Source: an uncultured Collinsella sp. | Lineage (GTDB): Bacteria; Actinomycetota; Coriobacteriia; Coriobacteriales; Coriobacteriaceae | Assembly: GCA_900556675.1 (NCBI GenBank) | Contig: USQE01000105.1 | Span: forward strand, 1-5,240 | DNA: 5,240 nt | Direction of reading: 5' to 3' | In this document: in pieces, positions 1 through 5,240 of the stretch | Layout: each line of letters begins with the position of its first letter | Position numbering within the stretch: the first letter of the stretch is position 1 | Notes under the pieces: model-generated | What the model was told of the DNA's origin: nothing | Seen by the model: the letters and a program-made list of their open reading frames with translations, nothing else | Databases searched by the model: none | Made by a program: the position numbers and the translations under genes

Positions 1-768
1 TATATCAACCGCCCGTTTGACTCCCGTGTCGTGCGCCGCCGTGTAAGCAACACCATCCGCCTATACGCCAAACAGCGCCGCCTGACGAACCTGCTGTCCC
101 AGCAGTACAACGAGCGCGTCAAGAACAGTCGCATGCTCATCGACATCATGGCCGGCGTCATGGAGCTTCGCAACGGCGAGAGCGGCAGGCACGTTACGAA
201 CATCGAAAAGCTGACCGAGCTGCTGCTCGGCTGTCTGGTCCAGCGTAGCGGCGCGATCTCCCTCGACAATGAGGAGCGCTCCACGATTGCCCTGGCTTCG
301 GCGCTGCACGATATCGGCAAGATGTCGATTGACGATGCGATTCCCAACAAACCCGGACGCCTTACGCCCGAGGAGTTCGAGATTATGAAGACGCATACCA
401 CGATCGGCGCCGACATGCTGCGTGAGCTGGGTAGCCATCACGCCGGCAATGCGCTTATGGAATATGCGTACCAGATTGCGCGTTGGCATCACGAGCGCTG
501 GGACGGCAAGGGTTATCCCGATGGCCTTAAGGGCGACGAAATTCCCATTGCCGCACAGGTGGTTTCGGTGGCCGACGTGTACGATGCGCTGACGAGCGTG
601 CGCGTGTACAAGGATGCCATCCCGCACGAGGAGGCTATCCAGATGATCCTGGACGGTAAGTGCGGTACCTTTAACCCGTTGCTGCTCGATTGCCTGCTCG
701 AGGTGCAGGACCAAATTGCCGAGACGTTGGCACGCCCCGCTGACGTCGTCGCGTTTCCCACGATTTAG
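1..768 (+). CDS. REC-HD-GYP response regulator, probable c-di-GMP phosphodiesterase (5' end outside window)
   Basis: The reading frame is open from the first base, so the start lies upstream; a GTG at 31 is only an internal valine codon. The first ~20 residues (YINRPFD, then an RV-N-I-L pattern) match the last strand and helix of a receiver domain. A linker helix and an HD-GYP domain fill the rest. Counting from window codon 1, the metal-site residues of active HD-GYP enzymes are all visible: Glu60 and His64 (ESGRH), His103-Asp104 with Lys107 (HDIGK), His132, His163-His164 (HHERWDGKGYP) and Asp192. The glutamate four residues before the first histidine is the extra ligand seen in trinuclear-metal members. 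The family hydrolyses cyclic-di-GMP to pGpG or GMP in the cytoplasm. The receiver tail carries Arg (R4) where receivers normally have the conserved Lys of the KPF motif. The Hpt gene follows 24 bases downstream, so the two are probably co-transcribed. The domain call is very secure; activity and substrate are inferred from the family. Confidence 0.93.
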   Translation, partial: YINRPFDSRVVRRRVSNTIRLYAKQRRLTNLLSQQYNERVKNSRMLIDIMAGVMELRNGESGRHVTNIEKLTELLLGCLVQRSGAISLDNEERSTIALASALHDIGKMSIDDAIPNKPGRLTPEEFEIMKTHTTIGADMLRELGSHHAGNALMEYAYQIARWHHERWDGKGYPDGLKGDEIPIAAQVVSVADVYDALTSVRVYKDAIPHEEAIQMILDGKCGTFNPLLLDCLLEVQDQIAETLARPADVVAFPTI

Positions 769-775
769 TTTGACC

Positions 776-782
776 AAAGGAG
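776..782 (+). promoter_or_regulatory. Ribosome binding site of the Hpt gene
   Basis: AAAGGAG lies 10 bases before the ATG at 793 and 19 bases before the alternative in-frame ATG at 802. The spacing therefore favours 793 as the start. It sits in the 24-base gap after the HD-GYP stop codon, consistent with translation from a shared transcript. Confidence 0.7.
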
Positions 783-792
783 TTTTTAACCC

Positions 793-1149
793 ATGATTTC
801 CATGCGTGAGGCGTATGAGAAGATCGGCGCTAATTATGATGACGCGTGCGCTCGGCTGATGGGCGAGGAAATGCTTGCCCGCTTTGCCCTCAAGTTTTTG
901 GATGACGAGAGCATGGACAAGCTGGAGGCTGCCATGGCGGCGGGAGACGCTGAAGGTGCGTTTATGGCAGTGCATACGCTCAAGGGCGTGAGCCAGAACC
1001 TGGGATTCGATAATCTGTACGAGCCGGCGGTTGTGGTGACCGATGCGCTGCGCGGCGCCGATGCCGTTGACGGCGCACGCGAGGGAATGCATGCGTTGCA
1101 GCGGCAATATGCGGCTACGATGTCGGCCCTGCGCGAGGCGGCTGAATAA
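793..1149 (+). CDS. Stand-alone Hpt-domain histidine phosphotransfer protein
   Basis: This 118-residue protein is essentially one Hpt four-helix bundle. The signature HTLKGVSQNLGF starts at residue 61, and His61 is the predicted phosphorylated histidine; the Lys and Gly at the next conserved positions are present. No kinase, ATP-binding or receiver domain fits in the length, and there is no signal peptide or membrane segment, so it should be a cytoplasmic phosphate shuttle between receiver domains of a multistep phosphorelay. It lies 24 bases after the REC-HD-GYP gene on the same strand with a good ribosome binding site. This suggests that the neighbouring receiver, or that of a hybrid kinase outside the window, is its partner. 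The helix after the histidine is followed by an Ala-rich C-terminus. The family assignment is secure from the motif and size; the partner is inference from adjacency. Confidence 0.9.
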   Translation: MISMREAYEKIGANYDDACARLMGEEMLARFALKFLDDESMDKLEAAMAAGDAEGAFMAVHTLKGVSQNLGFDNLYEPAVVVTDALRGADAVDGAREGMHALQRQYAATMSALREAAE

Positions 1150-1192
1150 GAGCTTGTGAGCCTTGGGCTGTGTGCCTGTCGCGTATAGGCAA

Positions 1193-1233
1193 AAGGGCGC
1201 CCCGTCGGACCATGTGGCCGGCGGGGCGCCCTT
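1193..1233. terminator. Bidirectional rho-independent-type terminator between convergent genes
   Basis: A 16-base arm at 1193-1208 pairs with 1218-1233, with a single T-G wobble (1205 with 1221) and a 9-base loop. The stem is very GC-rich. On the - strand the stem runs into TTTT, a short U-tract that serves the peptidase gene ending at 1255. On the + strand it is followed by a weaker TTATCTGTT, serving the Hpt gene ending at 1149. Its place in the 105-base gap between two converging stop codons fits shared use. Confidence 0.85.
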
Positions 1234-1254
1234 ATCTGTTATGCGGTTCGCGAA

Positions 1255-2064
1255 CTAGCGGGCCTGCTTTACCTTGGCCGCCGCCTCGACAAACGACTTC
1301 CACAGGTTAAAGTCGGTCTCGAGCGTCTTCCACGTGTACTCAGGGTGCCATTGCACACCCAGACAGAACGGCTGGCCTTCGACTTCGATGCACTCGGGAA
1401 CGCCGTCGGTTGCCTTGGCGACCAAGCGCGTGCTCTTACCCAGACGATCGACGCAGCAGTGATGTGCCGAGTTGGTCTGGATCAGCCTGTGCCCGCCAAC
1501 CGCGCGCTCCAGCAGCGAGCCCGGCATGACCTCGACGGGGTGCACGGGGTCGTTGAGCACGTGGGTGTGGCGCCACTGCGTGCGACCCTCGCGCGCGCCC
1601 AGGCTCGGCACGTCCATGCACAGGGTGCCGCCGGTGGCGACGTTGAGCAGCTGCGTGCCGCGGCAGGTGGTAAAGAGCGGCTTCTTGGCGCGAAGTGCCT
1701 CGTTAACCAGCTTAAACTCAAAACGGTCGCGAATCTCGCAGCACAGTGTGGGGTCGTAGGGACGCTCGTCGCCCCAGCGCTTGGGGTTGACGTCCGGGCC
1801 GCCGGGAATAGCGATACCGTCGGCGATTTCAACGTAATGACGGATAACGTCGACGTCTTCGGTAATGGACATCTGCAGCGGCAGACCGCCGGCGGCAAGA
1901 ATGGCGTCGACAAAGACGCTGGCGATCTCCTCGTTGGGGGAGAGCGTCTCGCTCAAAAACGGCTTCGCCTCTTCCCAGCGCGGCGCGACGAGGATGAGTG
2001 GGCGGTCGGCGGGGGCGACGTCGACGTGCGGGGTGTATGACGATGAAGTGCGAGTTCCGATCAT
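1255..2064 (-). CDS. Peptidase C26 / class I glutamine amidotransferase-like hydrolase (gamma-glutamyl-GABA hydrolase family)
   Basis: This 269-residue cytoplasmic protein has the family's motifs in order: PGGPDVNP at 87-94, the nucleophile elbow TTCRGTQLLNVATGGTL with Cys134, the NSAHH segment at 198-202, and GVQWHPEY at 236-243, giving His240 and Glu242. Cys134-His240-Glu242 is the expected catalytic triad. PuuD-type members split gamma-glutamyl-GABA into glutamate and GABA, but the family also acts on other gamma-glutamyl compounds, so the substrate is open. The ATG at 2064 is the only usual start codon (ATG, GTG or TTG) in the frame downstream of the stop at about 2152-2154; no good Shine-Dalgarno sequence precedes it. 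About 20 residues precede the usual family start (RPLILVAPRW), and the chain has eight cysteines. The gene lies 87 bases downstream of an amino-acid importer operon on the same strand, so a role in processing imported or endogenous gamma-glutamyl compounds is possible but unproven. Confidence 0.88.
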   Translation of the reverse strand: MIGTRTSSSYTPHVDVAPADRPLILVAPRWEEAKPFLSETLSPNEEIASVFVDAILAAGGLPLQMSITEDVDVIRHYVEIADGIAIPGGPDVNPKRWGDERPYDPTLCCEIRDRFEFKLVNEALRAKKPLFTTCRGTQLLNVATGGTLCMDVPSLGAREGRTQWRHTHVLNDPVHPVEVMPGSLLERAVGGHRLIQTNSAHHCCVDRLGKSTRLVAKATDGVPECIEVEGQPFCLGVQWHPEYTWKTLETDFNLWKSFVEAAAKVKQAR

Positions 2065-2116
2065 AGGTGCGGCTTTCGAATCCGGGTGGACATGGCACAG
2101 GGGTGGCGCGGGACAA

Positions 2117-2146
2117 ACGTTACTGATGAATTTGCCCGCGTGGCAA
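2117..2146 (-). promoter_or_regulatory. Possible weak promoter for the peptidase C26 gene
   Basis: Read on the - strand, TTGCCA (2141-2146; five of six bases of a -35 box) is followed after 18 bases by TAACGT (2117-2122), which keeps the three most conserved -10 bases. It would start a transcript about 45 bases before the ATG at 2064. The same gap (2065-2151) shows no convincing terminator for the ATPase gene: only a 5-bp stem (2132-2136 with 2142-2146) without a T-run. Read-through from the ABC operon is therefore equally possible. This is a pattern match only. Confidence 0.22.
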
Positions 2147-2151
2147 TTGGG

Positions 2152-2916
2152 CTAGTGGCCCTTAATGGAGTTGAGGAAGTCCTGGGCGCGCTTGGTCTGG
2201 GGGTGGTCGAAGAACTCGTCGGGTGTGCCGGTTTCCACGATCTGGCCGTCGGCCATAAACACGACGCGGTCGGCCACGCGGCGGGCGAAGTTCATCTCGT
2301 GCGTGATGACGATCATCGTCATGCCCTGCTGGGCCAGACGGACCATGACCTCGAGCACCTCGTTGATCATTTCGGGGTCAAGGGCGCTCGTGGGCTCGTC
2401 AAAAAGCATGGCCTTGGGTTGCATGGCAAGCGAACGTGCGATGGCTACACGCTGTTGCTGGCCGCCCGAGAGCTGTGCGGGCACCTTATCGGCCTGCTCG
2501 GCAACGCCCACGCGGCCCAGCAGGTCCATGGCGCGCTCACGAGCTTCCTCCTTGGAGACGCCCAGCACATCGACCGGTCCCAGCATGACGTTCTGCAGTA
2601 CGGTCATATGTGCAAACAGGTTGAACTGCTGAAATACCATGCCCAGCTCGGCACGCATGCGGGCAAGATCCTTGCCTTCCTGTGGCAGGGGCTCGCCCTC
2701 GATGAGGATCTCGCCTGAGTCGATGGTTTCCAGGCGATTGATGGTTCGGCACATGGTCGACTTGCCCGAGCCCGAGGGTCCGATCACAACGACGACCTCG
2801 CCGCGGTCGACCGACAGATTGATGTCGTTGAGGACGTGCAGATCGCCGTAGTGCTTATCGACGTGCCTGAGCTCGATCAGCGGCTGATTGCCGGTGGAAG
2901 AGGTGCTCTGTGCCAT
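2152..2916 (-). CDS. glnQ: Polar amino-acid ABC importer, ATP-binding protein (GlnQ/GluA type)
   Basis: This 254-residue protein is full length for a PAAT-family ATPase. Walker A GPSGSGKST is at 46-54, the Q-loop Gln at 96 within VFQQFNLF, the ABC signature LSGGQQQ at 149-155, Walker B with the catalytic glutamate in LFDEPTSALDPE (Asp173, Glu174), and the switch histidine at 206 (ITHEM). All nucleotide-handling residues are present, so it should be an active ATPase that docks as a dimer on the cytoplasmic face of the two permeases encoded just upstream. The FQQFNLFAHMTVLQNV stretch is typical of glutamine/glutamate importers. The start is fixed by AAGGAG at 2926-2931, 9 bases before the ATG. 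It lies 36 bases after the second permease gene and is the last clear transporter gene of the operon. The family is near certain; the substrate (glutamate, glutamine or a relative) is inferred from family resemblance. Confidence 0.95.
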   Translation of the reverse strand: MAQSTSSTGNQPLIELRHVDKHYGDLHVLNDINLSVDRGEVVVVIGPSGSGKSTMCRTINRLETIDSGEILIEGEPLPQEGKDLARMRAELGMVFQQFNLFAHMTVLQNVMLGPVDVLGVSKEEARERAMDLLGRVGVAEQADKVPAQLSGGQQQRVAIARSLAMQPKAMLFDEPTSALDPEMINEVLEVMVRLAQQGMTMIVITHEMNFARRVADRVVFMADGQIVETGTPDEFFDHPQTKRAQDFLNSIKGH

Positions 2917-2952
2917 GGTGTTCGGCTCCTTATGACTCGAAATGGTAAAGCG

Positions 2953-3786
2953 TTAGCGGATGATGGTCGCGCCGGTCTTGTGCGAAACATAGACAGCGGC
3001 CTTGTTAATCGCGACGTTGATGAGGATGTAGATGACCGCGATCACCAGGTAGACCGATACGAGGGCGTCGTAGTTGGTAATGAGCACGCGGGCATTTTGC
3101 ATGAGGTCGGGGTAGCTCACCACGTAGGCAACGGTGGTGTCCTTGACTACGACCACAAGCTGCGAAATCAAGGACGGAATGATAAACCGAATAGCCTGCG
3201 GCAACACGATTTTAAAGGTGATTTTGGCCTTGGAGAGACCGAGTGCCTGGGCTGCCTCGACCTGACCGCGCGGCACGGCATTGACGCCGGCGCGGAAAAT
3301 CTCGGCCAGCACGCCGGCTGCGGCGAGCGCGACGGGAAGCGTGAGCATCCAAAACGACGGCAGTGCGATCTTGTACTGGGGCAGCACCAAAAAGAAGAAG
3401 TAGATGAACAGCAGGCTCGGTACGCCGCGGAAGAAATCGGTGAGCACGCGGCAGACCAGCTGCAGCGGCTTAATGTCGCTGGTACGGCCGAGCATAAGGG
3501 CTAAGCCCAGCACCAGTGCGATGGCGCCAGCGGTGAGTGCGACTTTAACGGTGCCCTCAAAGCCGGCAAGCAAGAACTTCCAGGTGGTGAGGTGCGTAAA
3601 GAAATACCAATAGTGAACCGAAAGCTGGCCGGTCACATAAAAGCGCTGCAACACGAGGACGACAAGCGCGGCGACGGCAACAAGCGAGATGGCGGTGCCG
3701 ATGCGAATCTTGGCGCGCATCTTGGGGCCGGGAGCCTCGTAGAGCGCATCGCGCATGGTGAGCGCGGAGGTGGAGTGCTTGCTCAT
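2953..3786 (-). CDS. Polar amino-acid ABC importer, permease 2 (GluD-like)
   Basis: This 277-residue integral membrane protein has about six hydrophobic segments (roughly 31-49, 71-100, 125-136, 147-164, 201-223 and 242-260). The His/Glu/Gln permease pattern is present: FRGVPSL at 119-125, AEIFRAGVNAV at 161-171 and the EAA coupling loop at about 177-198, starting EAAQALGLS and ending VLPQA, which contacts the ATPase. A ~30-residue polar, basic N-terminus precedes the first segment. Its length is close to that of GluD of corynebacterial GluABCD, and the paired shorter permease is close to GluC, so a heterodimeric channel is expected. The ATG overlaps the stop codon of the upstream permease by 4 bases (ATGA), implying coupled translation. 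The pairing and motifs are secure; the exact amino acid carried is not. Confidence 0.94.
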   Translation of the reverse strand: MSKHSTSALTMRDALYEAPGPKMRAKIRIGTAISLVAVAALVVLVLQRFYVTGQLSVHYWYFFTHLTTWKFLLAGFEGTVKVALTAGAIALVLGLALMLGRTSDIKPLQLVCRVLTDFFRGVPSLLFIYFFFLVLPQYKIALPSFWMLTLPVALAAAGVLAEIFRAGVNAVPRGQVEAAQALGLSKAKITFKIVLPQAIRFIIPSLISQLVVVVKDTTVAYVVSYPDLMQNARVLITNYDALVSVYLVIAVIYILINVAINKAAVYVSHKTGATIIR

Positions 3787-3798
3787 CGGAGGATCCTC
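3783..3798 (-). promoter_or_regulatory. ATGA stop/start overlap with ribosome binding site between the two permease genes
   Basis: On the - strand, ATGA at 3786-3783 holds the start of permease 2 and the TGA stop of permease 1. GAGGA at 3794-3798, inside the end of permease 1, is spaced 7 bases from the ATG. It supports this start over the internal Met11 and suggests translational coupling, which would keep the two membrane subunits in equal amounts. Confidence 0.8.
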
Positions 3799-4442
3799 AC
3801 CTTCTTATCGATGTAGTTGCCAATGTGGCTCACCACAAAGGCCGTGCCCAGGTAGCCAAGCGCCGAGATAAAGAACGCGGCGACGCCGCCGAGCGAGCGG
3901 GTATTGATGTAGCTCACCACACCGGTGAGCTCCTGCGGTTGCAACGGCACCTGGCTGCCGAGCGCGGTGGTGAGCATGACGGCGATAAAGAGGTTGGTCA
4001 TGGGCAGCACGCTCGAGCGCAGTGCCTGCGGAATCACGATCTTGGCGAGGATACGGCTGAAGCCCATGCCCAGCGAGCGGGCGGCTTCCACCTGGCCGAC
4101 GCCGACGGTGTTGATGCCGCTCATAAAGTTTTCGGAACCAAAGGCCGAGCCCAAAAGGACCGTGGCGACGATAACGCAGGTGCGGTAGGGCAGGACGACC
4201 TTGAGCGGTGGCAGCGCATAGACGACGATGATGAGCAGTGCGATGCCGGGGATGTTACGGAAGACCTGGACATACAGGTCGCCAAAGACGCGCAGCGGCT
4301 TGAGCGGCGACACGCGCATCACGGTGACGGCGACGGCCAGCACCATGGCGATGGCAAACGATTCGAGCGTCATGCCCCAGGTTGCTAGCAGCGCGTCGAT
4401 ATAGTTCTGGCCATAGAGCGACCAGAGTTCGGAGAGACTCAT
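3783..4442 (-). CDS. Polar amino-acid ABC importer, permease 1 (GluC-like)
   Basis: This 219-residue membrane protein has about five hydrophobic segments (roughly 18-42, 66-80, 89-102, 146-162 and 184-208). FRNIPGI at 61-67 matches the conserved RNTP-type motif of this permease class. The EAA loop occupies about 119-140, starting EAARSLGMG and ending VIPQA, and should bind the ATPase. Its short length with few extra residues resembles GluC and similar subunits. The start at 4442 is supported by GGGAGG at 4448-4453, 5 bases upstream. It is first in the permease-permease-ATPase block, 138 bases downstream of the binding-protein gene, and a terminator-like hairpin lies in that gap. It should form a heterodimeric channel with permease 2. 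Family certain; substrate inferred. Confidence 0.94.
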   Translation of the reverse strand: MSLSELWSLYGQNYIDALLATWGMTLESFAIAMVLAVAVTVMRVSPLKPLRVFGDLYVQVFRNIPGIALLIIVVYALPPLKVVLPYRTCVIVATVLLGSAFGSENFMSGINTVGVGQVEAARSLGMGFSRILAKIVIPQALRSSVLPMTNLFIAVMLTTALGSQVPLQPQELTGVVSYINTRSLGGVAAFFISALGYLGTAFVVSHIGNYIDKKVRILR

Positions 4443-4466
4443 GCGGACCTCCCGCCGATAAGGAAA

Positions 4467-4492
4467 GGGGCTCCCGTGTGTACGGAAGCCCC
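4467..4492 (-). terminator. Intercistronic terminator-like hairpin between binding-protein and permease genes
   Basis: An 11-position stem (4467-4477 with 4482-4492) has one C-A mismatch (4473 with 4486) and a 4-base loop. On the - strand the closing AGCCCC runs into TTTCCTT, a short pyrimidine-rich tract, so partial termination is plausible. No T-run follows on the + strand. It lies 14 bases before the ribosome binding site of permease 1. In binding-protein-dependent importers such hairpins commonly lower expression of the membrane genes or protect the upstream message from 3' decay. Which of these applies here cannot be told from sequence. Confidence 0.6.
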
Positions 4493-4505
4493 GACAACTC
4501 AGTGA

Positions 4506-4544
4506 GGAAACAGTTTATCGCAATAAAGCGCATCATGCGTTTCC
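4506..4544 (-). other. Second structured segment in the transporter intercistronic gap
   Basis: Outer arms GGAAAC/GTTTCC (4539-4544 with 4506-4511) enclose two alternative small hairpins on the - strand. One is TTTAT/ATAAA around a TGCG tetraloop of the UNCG class (4514-4527). The other is a near-palindrome centred on 4534 (4526-4542). They share bases, so not all can form at once. The segment lies just downstream of the binding-protein stop codon and upstream of the terminator-like hairpin. It could be an RNA stability element or an operator; no function can be assigned. Confidence 0.35.
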
Positions 4545-4580
4545 GTATGGTTTCGTTGCGGCCGTTACCAGGCTCGCTGC

Positions 4581-5240
4581 CTAGGCGCCGATCTCGGGCA
4601 GCTCGGGAACGTTGGTGTCGCCCGTACGGTCGCCGATGCAGATCTGCCACAGCTCGGTCCAAGTGCCATCGTCCTCAATCTTCTTAAGGAAGTCGTTGAC
4701 AAAGGCGACACCGTCGGAATCGAGCGGCAGACCGATGCCATAGGGCTCCTTGCTGCCGAAGGGCTTGCCGGCGATCTTGTACTTACCGGGCTCGCGGACC
4801 AGGGCGCTCTGCTGCATGTTGTTATCGATGACGTAGGCATCGACGCGGCCCTGCTGGAGTGCCTGGCGGGCCTCCTCGTCGGTCTTGAACTCCTGCTGGC
4901 TGGCCTTGGGAGCGAACTCCTCCAGGATGGCAGGGCCGTTGGAGCCGGACTGGACGGCGACGTTCTTGTCGGCCAGGTCGTCGACGCTCTTGATGTCGTC
5001 GTTATCGGCGAGCACCAGGATGGCCTGCTGGGTGTAGTAGTAGGGGCCGGCGAATGAGACGAGCTTCTTGCGCTCATCGGTAATGGTGTAGGTGGCAAAG
5101 ACAGCGTCGACCTGGCCGTTCTGCAGGACAGACTCGCGCGTGTCCGAGGTCACCTGGGTGATCTCGACCTTGTTCTCGCCCAGAATGTAGTTGGACAGGA
5201 GCTGTGCGATACCGGCATCGAAGCCGCGGGTCTGACCGTC
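4581..5240 (-). CDS. Polar amino-acid ABC importer, substrate-binding protein, family 3 (N-terminus outside window)
   Basis: The frame stays open to the right edge, giving 219 visible residues; a GTG at 5151-5153 is an internal codon, because family sequence continues before it (DGQTRGFDAGIAQLL). Counting from the first visible residue, TDERKKLVSFAGPYY at 54-68 is the classic family 3 motif, with Arg57 expected to hold the ligand carboxylate. QSGSNGPA at 97-104 corresponds to the ligand-contacting loop, and Asp139 in the VIDNN stretch is placed to bind the alpha-amino group. This is the pattern of GluB/GlnH-like proteins. The protein should work outside the membrane, probably as a lipoprotein, but the signal peptide and lipobox are off the window. 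It is upstream of both permeases and the ATPase on the same strand, making a complete importer. Family secure; glutamate versus glutamine or another polar amino acid is not resolved. Confidence 0.93.
   Translation of the reverse strand, partial: DGQTRGFDAGIAQLLSNYILGENKVEITQVTSDTRESVLQNGQVDAVFATYTITDERKKLVSFAGPYYYTQQAILVLADNDDIKSVDDLADKNVAVQSGSNGPAILEEFAPKASQQEFKTDEEARQALQQGRVDAYVIDNNMQQSALVREPGKYKIAGKPFGSKEPYGIGLPLDSDGVAFVNDFLKKIEDDGTWTELWQICIGDRTGDTNVPELPEIGA

Noticed and set aside
31..33. GTG as the start of the HD-GYP protein
   Set aside because: Receiver-like sequence (YINRPFD) continues in frame to the window edge, so this is an internal codon of a truncated gene.
61..1107. A 348-codon open frame on the - strand opposite the HD-GYP and Hpt genes
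   Set aside because: The + strand carries two proteins with unmistakable catalytic motifs and a ribosome binding site. The antisense frame crosses both genes and their gap, its protein shows no recognisable domain, and long antisense frames are expected in GC-rich coding DNA.
1345..2040. A 231-codon + strand frame opposite the peptidase gene
   Set aside because: It mirrors a gene with a full C26 motif set, has no recognisable motif, and its composition (rich in Ala, Gly, Arg, Val) is typical of a shadow frame.
2129..2148. Small hairpin after the ATPase gene as a terminator
   Set aside because: The stem has only about 5 pairs and no T-run follows, so it is too weak to call.
2836..3504. A 222-codon + strand frame across the ATPase start and permease 2
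   Set aside because: It is antisense to two certain transporter genes and to their ribosome binding site. The translation is polar and low in recognisable structure.
3825..4388. A His/Asp/Gly-rich 187-codon + strand frame opposite permease 1
   Set aside because: The His- and Asp-rich composition is what reverse-complemented hydrophobic membrane codons give; it is not evidence of a metal-binding protein.
5151..5153. GTG as the start of the substrate-binding protein
   Set aside because: Family 3 binding-protein sequence continues upstream in frame to the edge, and a start here would remove the first part of the ligand-binding lobe.

Overview
The window reads as an ordinary stretch of a moderately high-GC actinobacterial chromosome. 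Tight actinobacterial-style gene packing, the GC-rich codon choice, the REC-HD-GYP architecture and the GluBCD-like transporter point to the Coriobacteriia, with a Collinsella-like gut anaerobe as my best guess. That placement is inference from protein style; no rRNA or other marker is present.

Left part (1-1149, + strand): the C-terminal part of a REC-HD-GYP response regulator (its start lies outside the window), followed 24 bases later by a small stand-alone histidine phosphotransfer (Hpt) protein. Together they look like the output end of a phosphorelay that controls cyclic-di-GMP breakdown. A strong GC-rich hairpin at 1193-1233 closes this unit and also serves the convergent gene on the other strand.

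Right part (1255-5240, - strand, transcribed from right to left): a polar amino-acid ABC importer in the order substrate-binding protein (cut by the right edge), permease 1, permease 2, ATPase. It is followed after 87 bases by a class I glutamine-amidotransferase-like peptidase C26 (gamma-glutamyl-GABA hydrolase family). The permease genes overlap by 4 bases, and the permease-ATPase gap holds only a ribosome binding site. The 138-base gap between the binding-protein gene and the first permease holds a terminator-like hairpin and a second structured segment, which would fit uneven expression of binding protein and membrane parts. The importer probably brings in glutamate, glutamine or a related amino acid. 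The hydrolase may release glutamate from gamma-glutamyl compounds, but a shared pathway is only suggested by adjacency.

I found no mobile element, CRISPR array, tRNA or rRNA, and no clear sign of a novel system. The most interesting points are the Hpt/REC-HD-GYP pair, with an apparent Lys-to-Arg change in the receiver tail, and the structured intercistronic region of the transporter operon.
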